Both the position numbers and the translations under genes were made by a program. A stretch of 57,833 nt of DNA from Actinomycetota bacterium (GTDB lineage Bacteria; Actinomycetota; Actinomycetes; Streptosporangiales; Streptosporangiaceae), in assembly GCA_003168255.1 (NCBI GenBank), contig PMSU01000187.1, positions 1-57,833 on the forward strand, written 5' to 3'. This document shows positions 1 to 8,676 of the stretch, in pieces. Positions within the stretch are counted from its first letter, which is position 1. Each line of letters opens with the position of its first letter. The notes beneath the pieces were generated by a model. It saw only the letters and a list, made by a program, of their open reading frames with translations, was not told the DNA's origin and did no database searches.

Positions 1-94
1 GCAGCCAGCCAACGCGCCGACCCGGCGGCTCCGCGCGCGCCAAACGGTGGTAGCCAGCCGAGCCGCACCAAGCCGGTCCTCTACCGGGCGGACC

Positions 95-937
95 TCAGCG
101 GTAGGAATACTCCTCGCCGGGGAATGCTCCCGAGATCACATCCTGCGCGTACTCCGTGGCCGCCGTGCGAAGCGCTCCCGCCAGGTCCGCGTACTTCTTC
201 ACGAACTTGGGGACGCGCGGCGAGAGGCCGGCCATGTCCTGCCAGACGAGCACCTGGGCGTCACAGCCGGGACCGGCGCCGATCCCGATGGTGGGGATCG
301 AAAGCGACTCGGTCACCCGGGCAGCCAGTGACGCGGGCACGCACTCCAGGACCACGCAGAACGCGCCGGCTGCCTGTAGTGCCTTGGCGTCGTGCAGCAG
401 CCGCTCACCGTCCTCGCCGCGACCCTGGACGCGGTACCCGCCGAAGGCATTGACCGACTGCGGGGTCAGGCCGAGGTGGCCCATCACCGGTATGCCGGCC
501 GCCACCAGATCCTCGACCTGCCGCAGCACCCGGAACCCGCCCTCGAGCTTGACCGCGTGCGCTCCGGTCTCCTTCAGGAACCTGGTCGCCGTGGTAAGAG
601 CGGCTTCCGGTGAGGTCTGGTAGGAGCCGAACGGCAGGTCGGCAACCACCAAGGCGCGTTGCGTGGACCGGACGACGGCGGCCGTCAGCGGGATCAGGTC
701 GTCCACGGTGACTGGGATCGTCGTGTCGTGCCCGTAGACCACCATCGCGGCCGAATCGCCGACGAGCAGCACGGGTATGCCGGCCTCGTCGAAAACCTGG
801 GCCGTCAGTGCGTCATAAGCAGTGAGCATGGGCCATTTCTCGCCGCGCGCCTTGGCAGCGGCTATGTCCCGTACGTTGACCCGCCGCCCGGCTTTCCCGC
901 CGTACAGGGGTTCTGACTGAGTGCCGGTCGTGGCCAT
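95..937 (-). CDS. panB: 3-methyl-2-oxobutanoate hydroxymethyltransferase
   Basis: First step of pantothenate (vitamin B5, coenzyme A) synthesis: transfers a hydroxymethyl group from 5,10-methylenetetrahydrofolate to 2-oxoisovalerate, giving ketopantoate; a cytosolic TIM-barrel enzyme. The 280-residue product has the family's usual length and motifs: MLTAYDALTAQ near the start, LLVGDSAAMVVYGHDTT, DLPFGSYQ, AVKLEGG, MGHLGLTPQSV and IGIGAGPGCDAQVLVWQD. The frame is open 89 codons further upstream, but the start at 937 is chosen because AGGAGG lies 6 nt before it and homology begins there. It is divergent from the MFS exporter gene and no other pan gene is in the window. The family call is secure; the 5' extension is spurious. 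Confidence 0.96.
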   Translation of the reverse strand: MATTGTQSEPLYGGKAGRRVNVRDIAAAKARGEKWPMLTAYDALTAQVFDEAGIPVLLVGDSAAMVVYGHDTTIPVTVDDLIPLTAAVVRSTQRALVVADLPFGSYQTSPEAALTTATRFLKETGAHAVKLEGGFRVLRQVEDLVAAGIPVMGHLGLTPQSVNAFGGYRVQGRGEDGERLLHDAKALQAAGAFCVVLECVPASLAARVTESLSIPTIGIGAGPGCDAQVLVWQDMAGLSPRVPKFVKKYADLAGALRTAATEYAQDVISGAFPGEEYSYR

Positions 938-1071
938 GACAAACCTCCTGCCTCGAGGCGCCCTGCTGGCGTCCCCGGACGACTCGATCATCGCATGGCG
1001 TCGGCGTCTGCGCGAGACCCAGTTGTCTCGGTCGGCAGTGGCAGAAAAATCTGATGACAGGCGGGAATGTT

Positions 1072-1100
1072 TATCGATACGATCCGGTTCCGTATCGATA
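1072..1100. promoter_or_regulatory. Inverted-repeat operator upstream of MFS/TetR operon
   Basis: Perfect 10-bp arms TATCGATACG and CGTATCGATA separated by 9 nt. It lies in the panB/MFS divergent gap, about 100 nt before the MFS start. The size and symmetry suit a TetR dimer, so the TetR protein encoded downstream of the exporter is the obvious candidate. Assignment is inference from position. Confidence 0.55.
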
Positions 1101-1202
1101 GTGGCCACGGTGAGACACGTGGACGCGCTGTCTTTTAGCTGAACATCGCCGGCGGACCCAGTCTTCCCGATCCGGGGCACCGCCACATGATCGAAGGGAA
1201 CC

Positions 1203-2849
1203 ATGGACCAGCAGATAATTTACCGGCGTCGCTGGGCAATCCTCAGCGTGCTGATCGTCGGCCTGCTCGCCATCGTCATCGACAACACCGTCCTGAACGT
1301 CGCGCTGAAGACGATCGCTGAGCCGCATGGCGGGCTCGGCGCCAGTCAAAGCCAGCTCGAATGGGCGATCAACTCCTACACCCTGGTCTTCGCGGGCCTG
1401 CTGTTCACCTTCGGCGTGATCGGCGACAGGTTCGGTCGCAAGCGCATGCTCATGATCGGTCTGGGGCTGTTCGGCATCGGATCCCTGCTGTCGGCCTACT
1501 CGCACTCGCCCGATCAGCTCATCTTCGCCCGTGCGGCGATGGGATTGGGCGGTGCGGCGGTCATGCCGCAGACGCTGTCCATCATCTCGAACGTGTTCGA
1601 GCCGCGCGAGCGGCCGCGGGCGATCGGCATCTGGGCGAGCGCGGTGGGCATCGGGATCGCGACCGGTCCGGTCCTCGGTGGCCTGCTGCTGGCCCACTTC
1701 TGGTGGGGGTCGGTCTTCCTGATCAACGTGCCGGTCACCATTCTGGGTGCCATCGCGGTCGCCATCCTGGTTCCCGAGTCGAAGAACCCGGATCCGGGCA
1801 AGATTGATTACCTCGGCGTACTGCTGTCCGTGGCCGGCCTCATCCTGGTCGTCTACGGCGTCGTCCAGGGCGGCGACACAGGCTCCTGGCTGAGTGGCGG
1901 TGTGCTCGGCCCCGTCTTCGGCGGCCTGGCCATCCTCGGGGTCTTTGCCTGGCACGAGTCCCGCATCTCGCATCCCTCGCTGGATGTCCGGCTGTTCGCC
2001 GACCGCCGCCTTTCCGCCTCGGTGGGCGCGATAGCCCTGCTGTTCTTTGGCATGGGCGGCGTCTTCTTCTTCACCACCTTCTACCTACAGAACGTCCGGG
2101 GCTTTAGCCCGCTGGACGCCGGCCTGCTGACAGTTCCGTTCGCCGCCGGTCAGCTGCTGCTCGCACCGCGCAGCGCCGGGCTCGTGCGCAGGTACGGCGC
2201 CAAGGTCGTCGGCACCACGGGCATGCTCGTGATGTCCGTGGCCTTGGCCGGATACGCACTTCTCGGCACCACGACGCCGATCTGGATCCTGGCCGTGTTC
2301 TTCGCCCTCCAGGGAGCTGGCATCGGTGTCGCCATGCCGTCGGCCACGTCGGCGGTGATGGACGTGCTGCCGCGCGAGCGGGCCGGCGCAGGGTCTGCGC
2401 TAACCAACACGTCGCGTCAGGTCGGAGTGGCGCTCGGCGTTGCCGTGCTTGGTTCGATCCTGGCCCAGGCCTACCGGGACCAGCTGCGGCCCAGTCTGTC
2501 GGCGCTGTCGCCGGCCGTGCGGAACGCGGCTAGCCAGTCGATCGCCGCTACCCAGGCGACCGCGCAGCAACTGGGCGCGGCGGGCCATAATCTGCTCGCG
2601 CCAGCGGACACCGCGTTTACCCACGCGATGCATGTCACCACGGTGGTCGCGGCACTGATCTCACTGGCCGGCGCGCTCGTGGTGCTCAGGTGGATGCCGG
2701 GCGCGCGGCGCGCCGAGGACCTGCCCGTGGCTGCCGAGGGTGCCCGCAGCGTGGGGGAGCCCGTGGCTGCCGAGGACTGGATTACCGAGCGAGACGAGAT
2801 AGCGGGGCGGAACGAGAGGTCCGTGGAGCCCGCTGGCGTGGAAGGATAG
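1203..2849 (+). CDS. MFS drug:H+ antiporter, DHA2 (EmrB/QacA) family
   Basis: Predicted 14-helix proton-driven exporter of the cytoplasmic membrane, 548 residues, the usual DHA2 length. The sequence shows the helix-1 DNTVLNVAL signature (residues 27-35), the loop 2-3 motif GDRFGRKRM near residue 75, the antiporter motif GIATGPVLGG in helix 5, and a large hydrophilic C-terminal tail. GAAGGGA lies just before the ATG. The stop codon overlaps the ribosome binding site of the following TetR gene, so the two are one operon, a standard exporter plus own repressor arrangement. Members export antibiotics, dyes or biocides; the substrate cannot be read from sequence. Confidence 0.93.
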   Translation: MDQQIIYRRRWAILSVLIVGLLAIVIDNTVLNVALKTIAEPHGGLGASQSQLEWAINSYTLVFAGLLFTFGVIGDRFGRKRMLMIGLGLFGIGSLLSAYSHSPDQLIFARAAMGLGGAAVMPQTLSIISNVFEPRERPRAIGIWASAVGIGIATGPVLGGLLLAHFWWGSVFLINVPVTILGAIAVAILVPESKNPDPGKIDYLGVLLSVAGLILVVYGVVQGGDTGSWLSGGVLGPVFGGLAILGVFAWHESRISHPSLDVRLFADRRLSASVGAIALLFFGMGGVFFFTTFYLQNVRGFSPLDAGLLTVPFAAGQLLLAPRSAGLVRRYGAKVVGTTGMLVMSVALAGYALLGTTTPIWILAVFFALQGAGIGVAMPSATSAVMDVLPRERAGAGSALTNTSRQVGVALGVAVLGSILAQAYRDQLRPSLSALSPAVRNAASQSIAATQATAQQLGAAGHNLLAPADTAFTHAMHVTTVVAALISLAGALVVLRWMPGARRAEDLPVAAEGARSVGEPVAAEDWITERDEIAGRNERSVEPAGVEG

Positions 2850-2854
2850 GAGCC

Positions 2855-3499
2855 ATGCGCCAGGCAGAAGCCTTGCCCGACCGGGCCGCGGTGGCCGACG
2901 GGCCTGTGGCCGGCCGTCGGCCAGGACGCCCGCGCAGCGAGCGCGCCGAGCGGGCCATCCTGGAGGCCGCGCTTGACCTGTTCGCCGAGTCCGGGGTCGG
3001 CGGCGTGTGCATGGAGGCCGTCGCCGCCCGGGCCGGCGTGGGCAAGGCCACCATCTACCGCCGCTGGCCGGGCAAAGAGGATCTGCTTCTCGACGCGCTG
3101 ACCTCGCTGAAGTCGCCGCTGCCCGAGCCCGGCGGCGAGTCGGTGCGCGAGGATCTCGTCGCGATGCTGCGGGTGATGTGCCAGGACGCGGCGGACCCCA
3201 GGTGGGCGAGGCGGTACACACTGCTGCTCGGCGAGGGCGAGAAGTACCCGAAGGTCATGGAGCGGTATAAGGAGACGGTGGTCGAACCGCGCCGGGACAT
3301 GATCAGGTCGGTACTGCGCCGCGGGGTCGCCTCGGCGGAGCTGCGGCCAGATGTGGACGTCGAGGTTGCGATGTTCATGCTCACCGGGGCGGTGCTGGCC
3401 AGGGGAAGGCACGACGCGGAATGGATCACGCCAGAGTATGCCGAGCGCGTCGTGGACGAGGTGCTGCTCGGCCTGGCGCCACGCGGAATCAGCCCTTGA
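2855..3499 (+). CDS. TetR/AcrR family transcriptional regulator
   Basis: 214-residue repressor-type protein. After an Arg/Pro/Gly-rich N-terminal tail (RRPGRPRSERAE) comes the TetR DNA-binding domain, roughly residues 28-75, with the helix-turn-helix ending AGVGKATIYRRWPGKEDLL. The C-terminal ligand-binding half (YPKVMERYKETVVEPRRDMI and following) resembles the TetR_C_16/TetR_C_11 type. The start at 2855 is chosen because AGGAG at 2848-2852 overlaps the exporter's stop codon; translational coupling is likely. It probably controls the operon through the inverted repeat at 1072-1100. The family is certain; its ligand is unknown. Confidence 0.92.
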   Translation: MRQAEALPDRAAVADGPVAGRRPGRPRSERAERAILEAALDLFAESGVGGVCMEAVAARAGVGKATIYRRWPGKEDLLLDALTSLKSPLPEPGGESVREDLVAMLRVMCQDAADPRWARRYTLLLGEGEKYPKVMERYKETVVEPRRDMIRSVLRRGVASAELRPDVDVEVAMFMLTGAVLARGRHDAEWITPEYAERVVDEVLLGLAPRGISP

Positions 3500-3731
3500 T
3501 CAGCCTGACTTGCGCCGACGCCGCGCAACTCGGCCTCTAGCAGCACCGGACCGGCGAAGCGCAACGTCCCGGGATGGCATCGGCGATCGGCGAGCGCCTG
3601 CGCCGCTCGCTTGCCGGAGACATATTCGCCCGCAAGCAACTGTTGAGTCGTTTTGCGGGTTTCATAGGTATCCGATTCCTTGGGCATATTTACCACTCGC
3701 ACCTGGACGCCGCGGCAGCGGCAGAGAATCG

Positions 3732-4068
3732 GTGGAGGTACTGGGTTACTCGCCGTCAGCGCGGCGGGTGCTGCTGGTGTGGATCTACACGACGGAGCAT
3801 CCGCCGGACGGGCTATGGCATGGCGGTAGCGCGATCGTTGCGGGCCGCAAGCTGCGGGCGGCGTATTGGGAGGGCAGGGGCGATGACCGGGAAGACTGAG
3901 CAGGAGATCGTGGCGGAGGCTGAGGAGGAGTTCGACCGGCGGGCCGCTGAGGATGATCCTGCGGGGTTTGTCCCGCACGTGCGGCTGCCGCGTGCCCGGG
4001 CACCGGTCCTCAGGACCGGCCTCAGCTCGTGCCGACGCCTTCCCCGCCCCCGCGTGAAAAGGCCTTAG
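3732..4068 (+). pseudogene. Degraded toxin-antitoxin pair remnant
   Basis: Two overlapping fragments. From 3732 to 3899 a frame reads VEVLGYSPSARRVLLVW...LRAAYWEGRGDDRED and stops; this looks like the C-terminal half of a small actinobacterial toxin of the BrnT/DUF4258-like size class, with the N-terminal half missing. Inside its end, at 3883, ATG opens a second frame MTGKTEQEIVAEAEEEFDRR, which looks like the N-terminus of the cognate antitoxin but runs into unrelated sequence and stops at 4068. Overlap of toxin end and antitoxin start is typical of such operons. The TA reading is inference from shape and overlap; no catalytic residues can be shown. The 3500-3731 stretch has no gene I can support on the plus strand. 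Confidence 0.4.
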
Positions 4069-4076
4069 CTCAGCGC

Positions 4077-4123
4077 GACGGAGGGGCCCAGCGGGTGCCG
4101 CGCACCCGCTGGGCCCCTCCGTC
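4077..4123. terminator. 22-bp perfect stem-loop, likely bidirectional terminator
   Basis: Left arm 4077-4098 and right arm 4102-4123 are perfect complements around a 3-nt CGC loop; flanking CAGCG and CGCTG extend the pairing after small bulges. It lies 12 nt beyond the stop of the minus-strand protease gene. No T tract follows on either strand, as is common for actinobacterial terminators. Confidence 0.75.
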
Positions 4124-4135
4124 CTGTCGCTGCGG

Positions 4136-7100
4136 TTACCTGATCGAGTAGGTGTACGGGATGCCGGTCAGCTCATCCGAGCCTTGCTGACCGTAGGGCG
4201 GCACGTTGGTCATGAAGTCGTCCACGTACAGCGTGCCTTTCGCCACCGAGCCCGAAGCTCCTGACGGGGTGATGGTCACATTGACGACGGCCGACTGACC
4301 TGGGTTGATGACGACCGGCGAGAAGGTGGTCGCCGGGTTGACCGAAGCCAGCTCGAGGTCTCCGGTGCTGGAGGTCACCGCCGGGTCGAACGCCTTCGCG
4401 GTAGCCGACATGGACATGCTCACCGTGCCGGCCGGTGCCCCGGCCGGGTATGGCCCGATCTCGCTTGGGGTGGCGAACCAGAAACCGTTGTTCAGGTTCC
4501 CCGCGGGTGAGACGTAGTTGCCAGTGGGATTAGTGCCGATGCTGCTGACCAGGTCAGGGTCTCCCTGGTTGGGGCCGTAGTCGAACTCAACCGGCAGGCT
4601 AGCCGTCGCGGCCACCGACACTGCGGTGACCTGGGTCGGCATGAACCATTGCGGCGAGCCGACCACCAGCGGCAGGGAAAGCCCGGAGGCCTGGCTGAAT
4701 GGGGCCAGAGCGAGGCTCGTATACGAGTTGAGCCTTGGGTCGAGGAAGAAGTCCTCCGCCTGGTTGCCGTTGTTGGTGATCGTGACGGGAACCGTGACGG
4801 GGGTGCCCGCCGTTAGCTCGCGGGAGGCGCTGTGCGGCAGGCCTGAAGCCGTCACGTTCACGTTATTGAACGCGACGTTCCCGGTGAACGGCTGCGATAT
4901 TTCATCACCGACGACCGGCTCGGCGAACTCGATGACCAGCGTCCAGACACCGTGAATCGGCTGGTTCGAGTACGCCGTGAGCGACGTGCCCTGAGTGCCG
5001 TTGATGGAGTTCTGGCCGTAGCCGCCGACCTCGCCGTTCGGATCGACCAGGTAGGCGCCGACCGGGTCGCCGGCGTCGTTGGTCAGGTTCACGTTGGCGG
5101 TGATGTTGTGGGCACTGCCGTTGACCTTGAACTGGTAGTAGTCAACCTGGCCTTCGCCGGGTGACCTGCCGTTACCGCCGGTCAGCACGCCACTGAATGA
5201 GCCGTCCGACCTCACGTTGATCATGGACCGCAAGGTGACCGGGATCGAGGTGACGTCGCCGGACGACGAACTGAACACGATCGAGCCGTCGCTGTCACCC
5301 GGTGAGCTCGGAGTCGTCTCGTGCACGTTGACCGTGCGGCTCGCGCCTGGCGCCAGGATCACGCCCGATGGCAGTACCCGTCCGAACGTGGTGTACTGCT
5401 CGGTGGCCATCCGCCAGGGCACGGTCCCGTTGGTGCCATTGGACGAGGCCACGTCGCCGAAGATCACGCCGGTCCAGGTACCCGGGGCCGGGTTGACCAC
5501 ATCAGCGTTACCGAAGTTGCCGACACCCTGCGGCAGCGAGTGCGCGGCGAACCGCCCGAGCGGGTCAATCAGTATGAGCCGGACCCTTTGGTTGTTCCCC
5601 TTGGCCGGGTTACCCGGATAGGCGATGGAGCCGTCAAGCCGGTTCATGCCCGGCGCGACCTGGAAGGTGAAGGTCCCGTAGTTGTTCGTCACGCCCTGGT
5701 AGTTGGCGAACTGCGGGCTGGAGCTGTCGTTCAGGGTGACGCTGCCGGTCTGCACGTCCTGGTCAGGCCCGAGAGCGCGACCGCTGATGCTAACCGCCTG
5801 GGTGCTGTTACCGGTATTGGTGACAGTCACAGGGAAGCTGACCCCTTGGCCCGGCTCCCTCACCGCATTGAGCTGGCCGGTCGACTTGAGCAAGGTCGAA
5901 CCGGTCGCCGCCGGCGAGCCGTCCGCGGTCGAGATCGACTCGGCGAGCTGGACCGCGCGGTACGTGTTCAGCAGCCCGGCACCCTGCTCGATCGCCGGAG
6001 CGCCGAGGTCGGTCGCCGTGCTGACCAGGATCTGCTTGACCAGGGCCGGCGTGGGCGTGGCGCCACCGTGGGCCTGCCGGTACGCCTGGATGACCAGCGC
6101 TGCGGCACCGGACACGAACGGTGCTGCCTGGCTGGTACCGCCGCTCTCTTCGATATCGGAGGACTGGCCCTTGAAGTTGACGCAGCCCGCGAAGACCGGG
6201 CTGGCGTCGCAGGAGGCGAAGCTCAAGTCGCCGGGCGCGACCAGATCGACAGTGCTGCCGGTCGCGCTGTACCCGCCTGAGCTCAGCGAGCTGATGTTGT
6301 TGTTCAGCCAGCCGGTGGTGGCGAAGTAGTCCGCCGCCGCGTAGTTGGTCTGGGCGTAGAACCTGAAGGCCGTCGACGCGCCGACCGAGATAACGTTCGG
6401 GTCGGTGGACGGGGAGCCGATGGTGTTGGTCGACCCAGCGTCCCCGCTGGACACGCTGACCACAACGCCGGCCGCGACGGCCGCGTCATTGAACTGCTTG
6501 GTCGCGTCCAGGGAGGCGGTGTCCGGGAACGGGTTGGAGCCGAACGACTCGTTGATCACGTTGACGTTGTCGGTCTCGACCGCATAGTTGATGGCCTGCA
6601 GGAAGTTGGACTCGGTCGTGTCCTCGAACGTGCCGAACACGTCCAGCCCGACCATGCTGGCACCCGGCGCGACACCCTCGATGCGGATGTTGCAGGCCGT
6701 GGGGTCAGGCTGGGCGGAGAAGCCGTTCACGTCGTAGGTGTGCAGGCCCTGGCCGCCGATCGCGTTGGCGTCGATGAACGACTCGTCGCCGCTGGTGGGC
6801 TGGCCCGGCCCGTCGCCGGTGAAGTCCTGGTAGTCCACGAAGGCCGAGCTGTTGTTGGCGCGGATGAAGTTGATGTTGTTCGGGTCGGTACCGTCCGCGA
6901 TCCAGGCCACCTTCACGCCCGCGCCGGTGATCCCGAGCGAGCGGGCGGTCGGCTGACTCGGATTGTCCGAGTCGGTGTTGGTCAGCGATAGGCCCTCGGG
7001 GTCGAGCTGCGGAGTGGTGCTCGAACACGCGCCGGGGAGCGAGTTGGTCGTCAGGGCAGGACTAGCGGAATGCGACCGGTGGGTAGGTGGAGCGCTTGCC

Positions 7101-7591
7101 GTGCTGGCCGCAGGGGCACTGGCCAGCGGGTTGAGGCCGTGAATGGTGACGTCAGGGATGACTTCCCTGACGGCCGGGTCGGCCTTGAGCCGGGCGACCT
7201 CGCCCTTCGACACGGTGGCTGCGAGCGAGTTGACCAGGCTGTAAGTCTTGAGATGCATGGCGTGCACCTCGCGCAGCTCGCTCACCAGCGGCGCCTGGAC
7301 GTTCGCCACCGTGGCGGATCGCATCCGCGCCGCCTGGCTGCCCTCGTGCGCGGCCGCCAACTGCGTCTTCAGGATGACGATCACGTGCTGGTTGACGTTC
7401 TCGGACAGCTGCGCAGCGAGCGCGCTGGTCATCGGTGCGAACCCGGAGGGCCTGATGTGCAAGGCGGTTGTCGCCGCCGCGGCCGTGCCCGATGTGCCCG
7501 CTACCAGAGCGAGCGCCGAGCCCGCCGCCCACAGGGGAACGTTCATGATCCTGACGTTCGCGCGCCGCATGCCGCGAGTGTGTTTTGCCAT
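4136..7591 (-). CDS. Secreted S8 (subtilisin-like) serine peptidase, large
   Basis: Extracellular protease of 1151 residues. Residues 1-40 form a signal peptide: basic n-region, hydrophobic WAAGSALALVAGTSGTAAAA. Residues about 65-155 look like an I9-type propeptide (VIVILK...VREVIPDVTIHG), followed by a Ser/Pro/Thr linker. The S8 domain spans about 215-565 with Asp233 (IADGTD), a probable His284 (GQGLHTYDVNG), Asn347 (NVINESFG) and Ser487 (GGTSQAAPFVSG). The remaining ~600 residues are beta-rich Ig/P-domain-like modules. The catalytic His context departs from the usual HGTHVA. Start 7591 is preferred to 7648 because it gives a compact signal peptide and has GGGCGGGA upstream; a GAGG also precedes 7648. 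The gene stands alone with an AT-rich upstream region. Confidence 0.9.
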   Translation of the reverse strand: MAKHTRGMRRANVRIMNVPLWAAGSALALVAGTSGTAAAATTALHIRPSGFAPMTSALAAQLSENVNQHVIVILKTQLAAAHEGSQAARMRSATVANVQAPLVSELREVHAMHLKTYSLVNSLAATVSKGEVARLKADPAVREVIPDVTIHGLNPLASAPAASTASAPPTHRSHSASPALTTNSLPGACSSTTPQLDPEGLSLTNTDSDNPSQPTARSLGITGAGVKVAWIADGTDPNNINFIRANNSSAFVDYQDFTGDGPGQPTSGDESFIDANAIGGQGLHTYDVNGFSAQPDPTACNIRIEGVAPGASMVGLDVFGTFEDTTESNFLQAINYAVETDNVNVINESFGSNPFPDTASLDATKQFNDAAVAAGVVVSVSSGDAGSTNTIGSPSTDPNVISVGASTAFRFYAQTNYAAADYFATTGWLNNNISSLSSGGYSATGSTVDLVAPGDLSFASCDASPVFAGCVNFKGQSSDIEESGGTSQAAPFVSGAAALVIQAYRQAHGGATPTPALVKQILVSTATDLGAPAIEQGAGLLNTYRAVQLAESISTADGSPAATGSTLLKSTGQLNAVREPGQGVSFPVTVTNTGNSTQAVSISGRALGPDQDVQTGSVTLNDSSSPQFANYQGVTNNYGTFTFQVAPGMNRLDGSIAYPGNPAKGNNQRVRLILIDPLGRFAAHSLPQGVGNFGNADVVNPAPGTWTGVIFGDVASSNGTNGTVPWRMATEQYTTFGRVLPSGVILAPGASRTVNVHETTPSSPGDSDGSIVFSSSSGDVTSIPVTLRSMINVRSDGSFSGVLTGGNGRSPGEGQVDYYQFKVNGSAHNITANVNLTNDAGDPVGAYLVDPNGEVGGYGQNSINGTQGTSLTAYSNQPIHGVWTLVIEFAEPVVGDEISQPFTGNVAFNNVNVTASGLPHSASRELTAGTPVTVPVTITNNGNQAEDFFLDPRLNSYTSLALAPFSQASGLSLPLVVGSPQWFMPTQVTAVSVAATASLPVEFDYGPNQGDPDLVSSIGTNPTGNYVSPAGNLNNGFWFATPSEIGPYPAGAPAGTVSMSMSATAKAFDPAVTSSTGDLELASVNPATTFSPVVINPGQSAVVNVTITPSGASGSVAKGTLYVDDFMTNVPPYGQQGSDELTGIPYTYSIR

Positions 7592-7849
7592 ACTTGTCCC
7601 GCCCTTGAGGGTGGCCAGGCAGGCCACCGTGATGATCCAGTCGAACATCGCTCATATTGCCTCTTTTTTACAGAAATAGGCAATACGTCACGGAAGGCGA
7701 GTCATCACTAGCTCCCAGCATTTCGTTATATACATACCATTTTCGGCAACGGATGGCAGATATTAATCGTTACCTGGTAGTAGATCTTCGAACTGCGAGC
7801 GAATGACGTTATTAAAGGAGCGGTTCCCGCCACTTGCCGAGCTAGGTGC
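7592..7849. other. AT-rich intergenic region upstream of the S8 peptidase
   Basis: This stretch holds the presumed promoter of the minus-strand protease and is clearly richer in A and T than its surroundings (for example 7720-7820). A short open frame on the plus strand (7803-7994) has a weak hydrophobic C-terminus, but it overlaps the YVTN remnant read on the other strand and has no other support, so I do not call it. Confidence 0.4.
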
Positions 7850-8100
7850 TCACCCGGTGGTTGACGAAGACCGGCAGACCGTGGGTGCGCAGACGATAGA
7901 CCTCGGGGTGTTCCTGGTCTTGATCGGCTTGCCGGCCGTGTTCGTGGCGATGGTGATCGGTGTCACCGTGCCGGGAACCTGGCTGGCGACGTAGGCCATC
8001 TTCCCGTTCCGCGGTAATCGCGATCGCACTGGGCGCGCCGCCGACCTTGATCGCCTCGCCCGCCGTGTCGTGGCGATCGAGACCGGCGTCACCGAGACGG
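7850..8100 (-). pseudogene. Remnant of a YVTN/NHL-type beta-propeller repeat protein
   Basis: On the minus strand two frames share one recognisable repeat series. One frame reads DTAGEAIKVGGAPSAIAIT and then loses meaning. A second frame continues with NGKMAYVASQVPGTVTPITI and ATNTAGKPIKT. Joined, they spell the actinobacterial surface/secreted YVTN repeat (VTPI.IATNTAG..IKVG..P.AIAIT..GKTAYVA). The family forms seven-bladed propellers on extracellular proteins; here only about one and a half blades survive, with at least one frameshift and no start. This is direct reading of the repeat motif; that it is non-functional follows from the broken frames. Confidence 0.7.
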
Positions 8101-8310
8101 ATACGCCGTTGGTGACATGCTCTCGTGAACAAGAGTCTGGAGTCCGTAGCCTGTTCGCTGCCGTACTGCTGACCGGACCTGCTTGCGCAGTGCAGTTTGC
8201 TGGTCTCCCGGGACATTGCGCATTTCCGCATAGCCGTGCGAATCGACAGTGTCGGTGAGGATCTGGACGATGAGCGCGAACCGGTCGTTTAGCACCGGTT
8301 CGGGGACTGT

Positions 8311-8673
8311 GTGACGTGGAACGTCAAGGTCACCGAGGAGTACGCCGCGTGGTTCAGCATCCTGATCAAGGAAGATCTAGCCTAGGCAATCCAGGTTGCC
8401 CAGGCGATCGCAGCGCTGCGGGAGGAGGGGCCCGCGCTCGGCCGACCGCTGGTGGACCGGATACAGGGCAGCGCGATCCATCACCTCAAGGAACTGCGGC
8501 CTGGCTCGCAAGGCCGTTCCGAGATCAGAGTGCTGTTCGCGTTCGATCCCATCCGTTCAGCGCTGCTGCTACTCGGCGGAGACAAAGCCGGGGACTGGCA
8601 GCGGTGGTACCGGCAGAACATCCCGATAGCCGAGCAGTTGTATCCGGAGTACACCGCGGAGCAAAAGGAGTAG
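8311..8673 (+). pseudogene. HigB-like (RelE superfamily) toxin gene with in-frame TAG
   Basis: The frame from GTG 8311 reads VTWNVKVTEEYAAWF, meets TAG at 8383-8385 (codon 25), then continues in the same frame as AIQVAQAIAALREEGPALG...IHHLKELRPG...RVLFAFDPIRSALLLLGGDKAG...WYRQNIPIAEQLYPEY to the stop at 8671. Both sides of the TAG match one HigB/Gp49-like toxin of about 120 residues, a ribosome-dependent mRNA interferase. So this is a single nonsense mutation in an otherwise intact gene. The antitoxin gene follows 3 nt later. A shorter product from an internal start (for example ATG 8452) would lack the N-terminal helix and strand. Toxin loss with antitoxin kept is a common decay state. Confidence 0.85.
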
Positions 8674-8676
8674 CCC

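Noticed and set aside
1071..1973. Long minus-strand open frame of 300 codons under the MFS gene
   Set aside because: It is the antisense shadow of the exporter gene, with polar low-complexity sequence and no family; GC-rich DNA gives many such frames.
7803..7994. 63-codon plus-strand ORF with a hydrophobic end
   Set aside because: It overlaps the YVTN relic on the other strand and has no other support.
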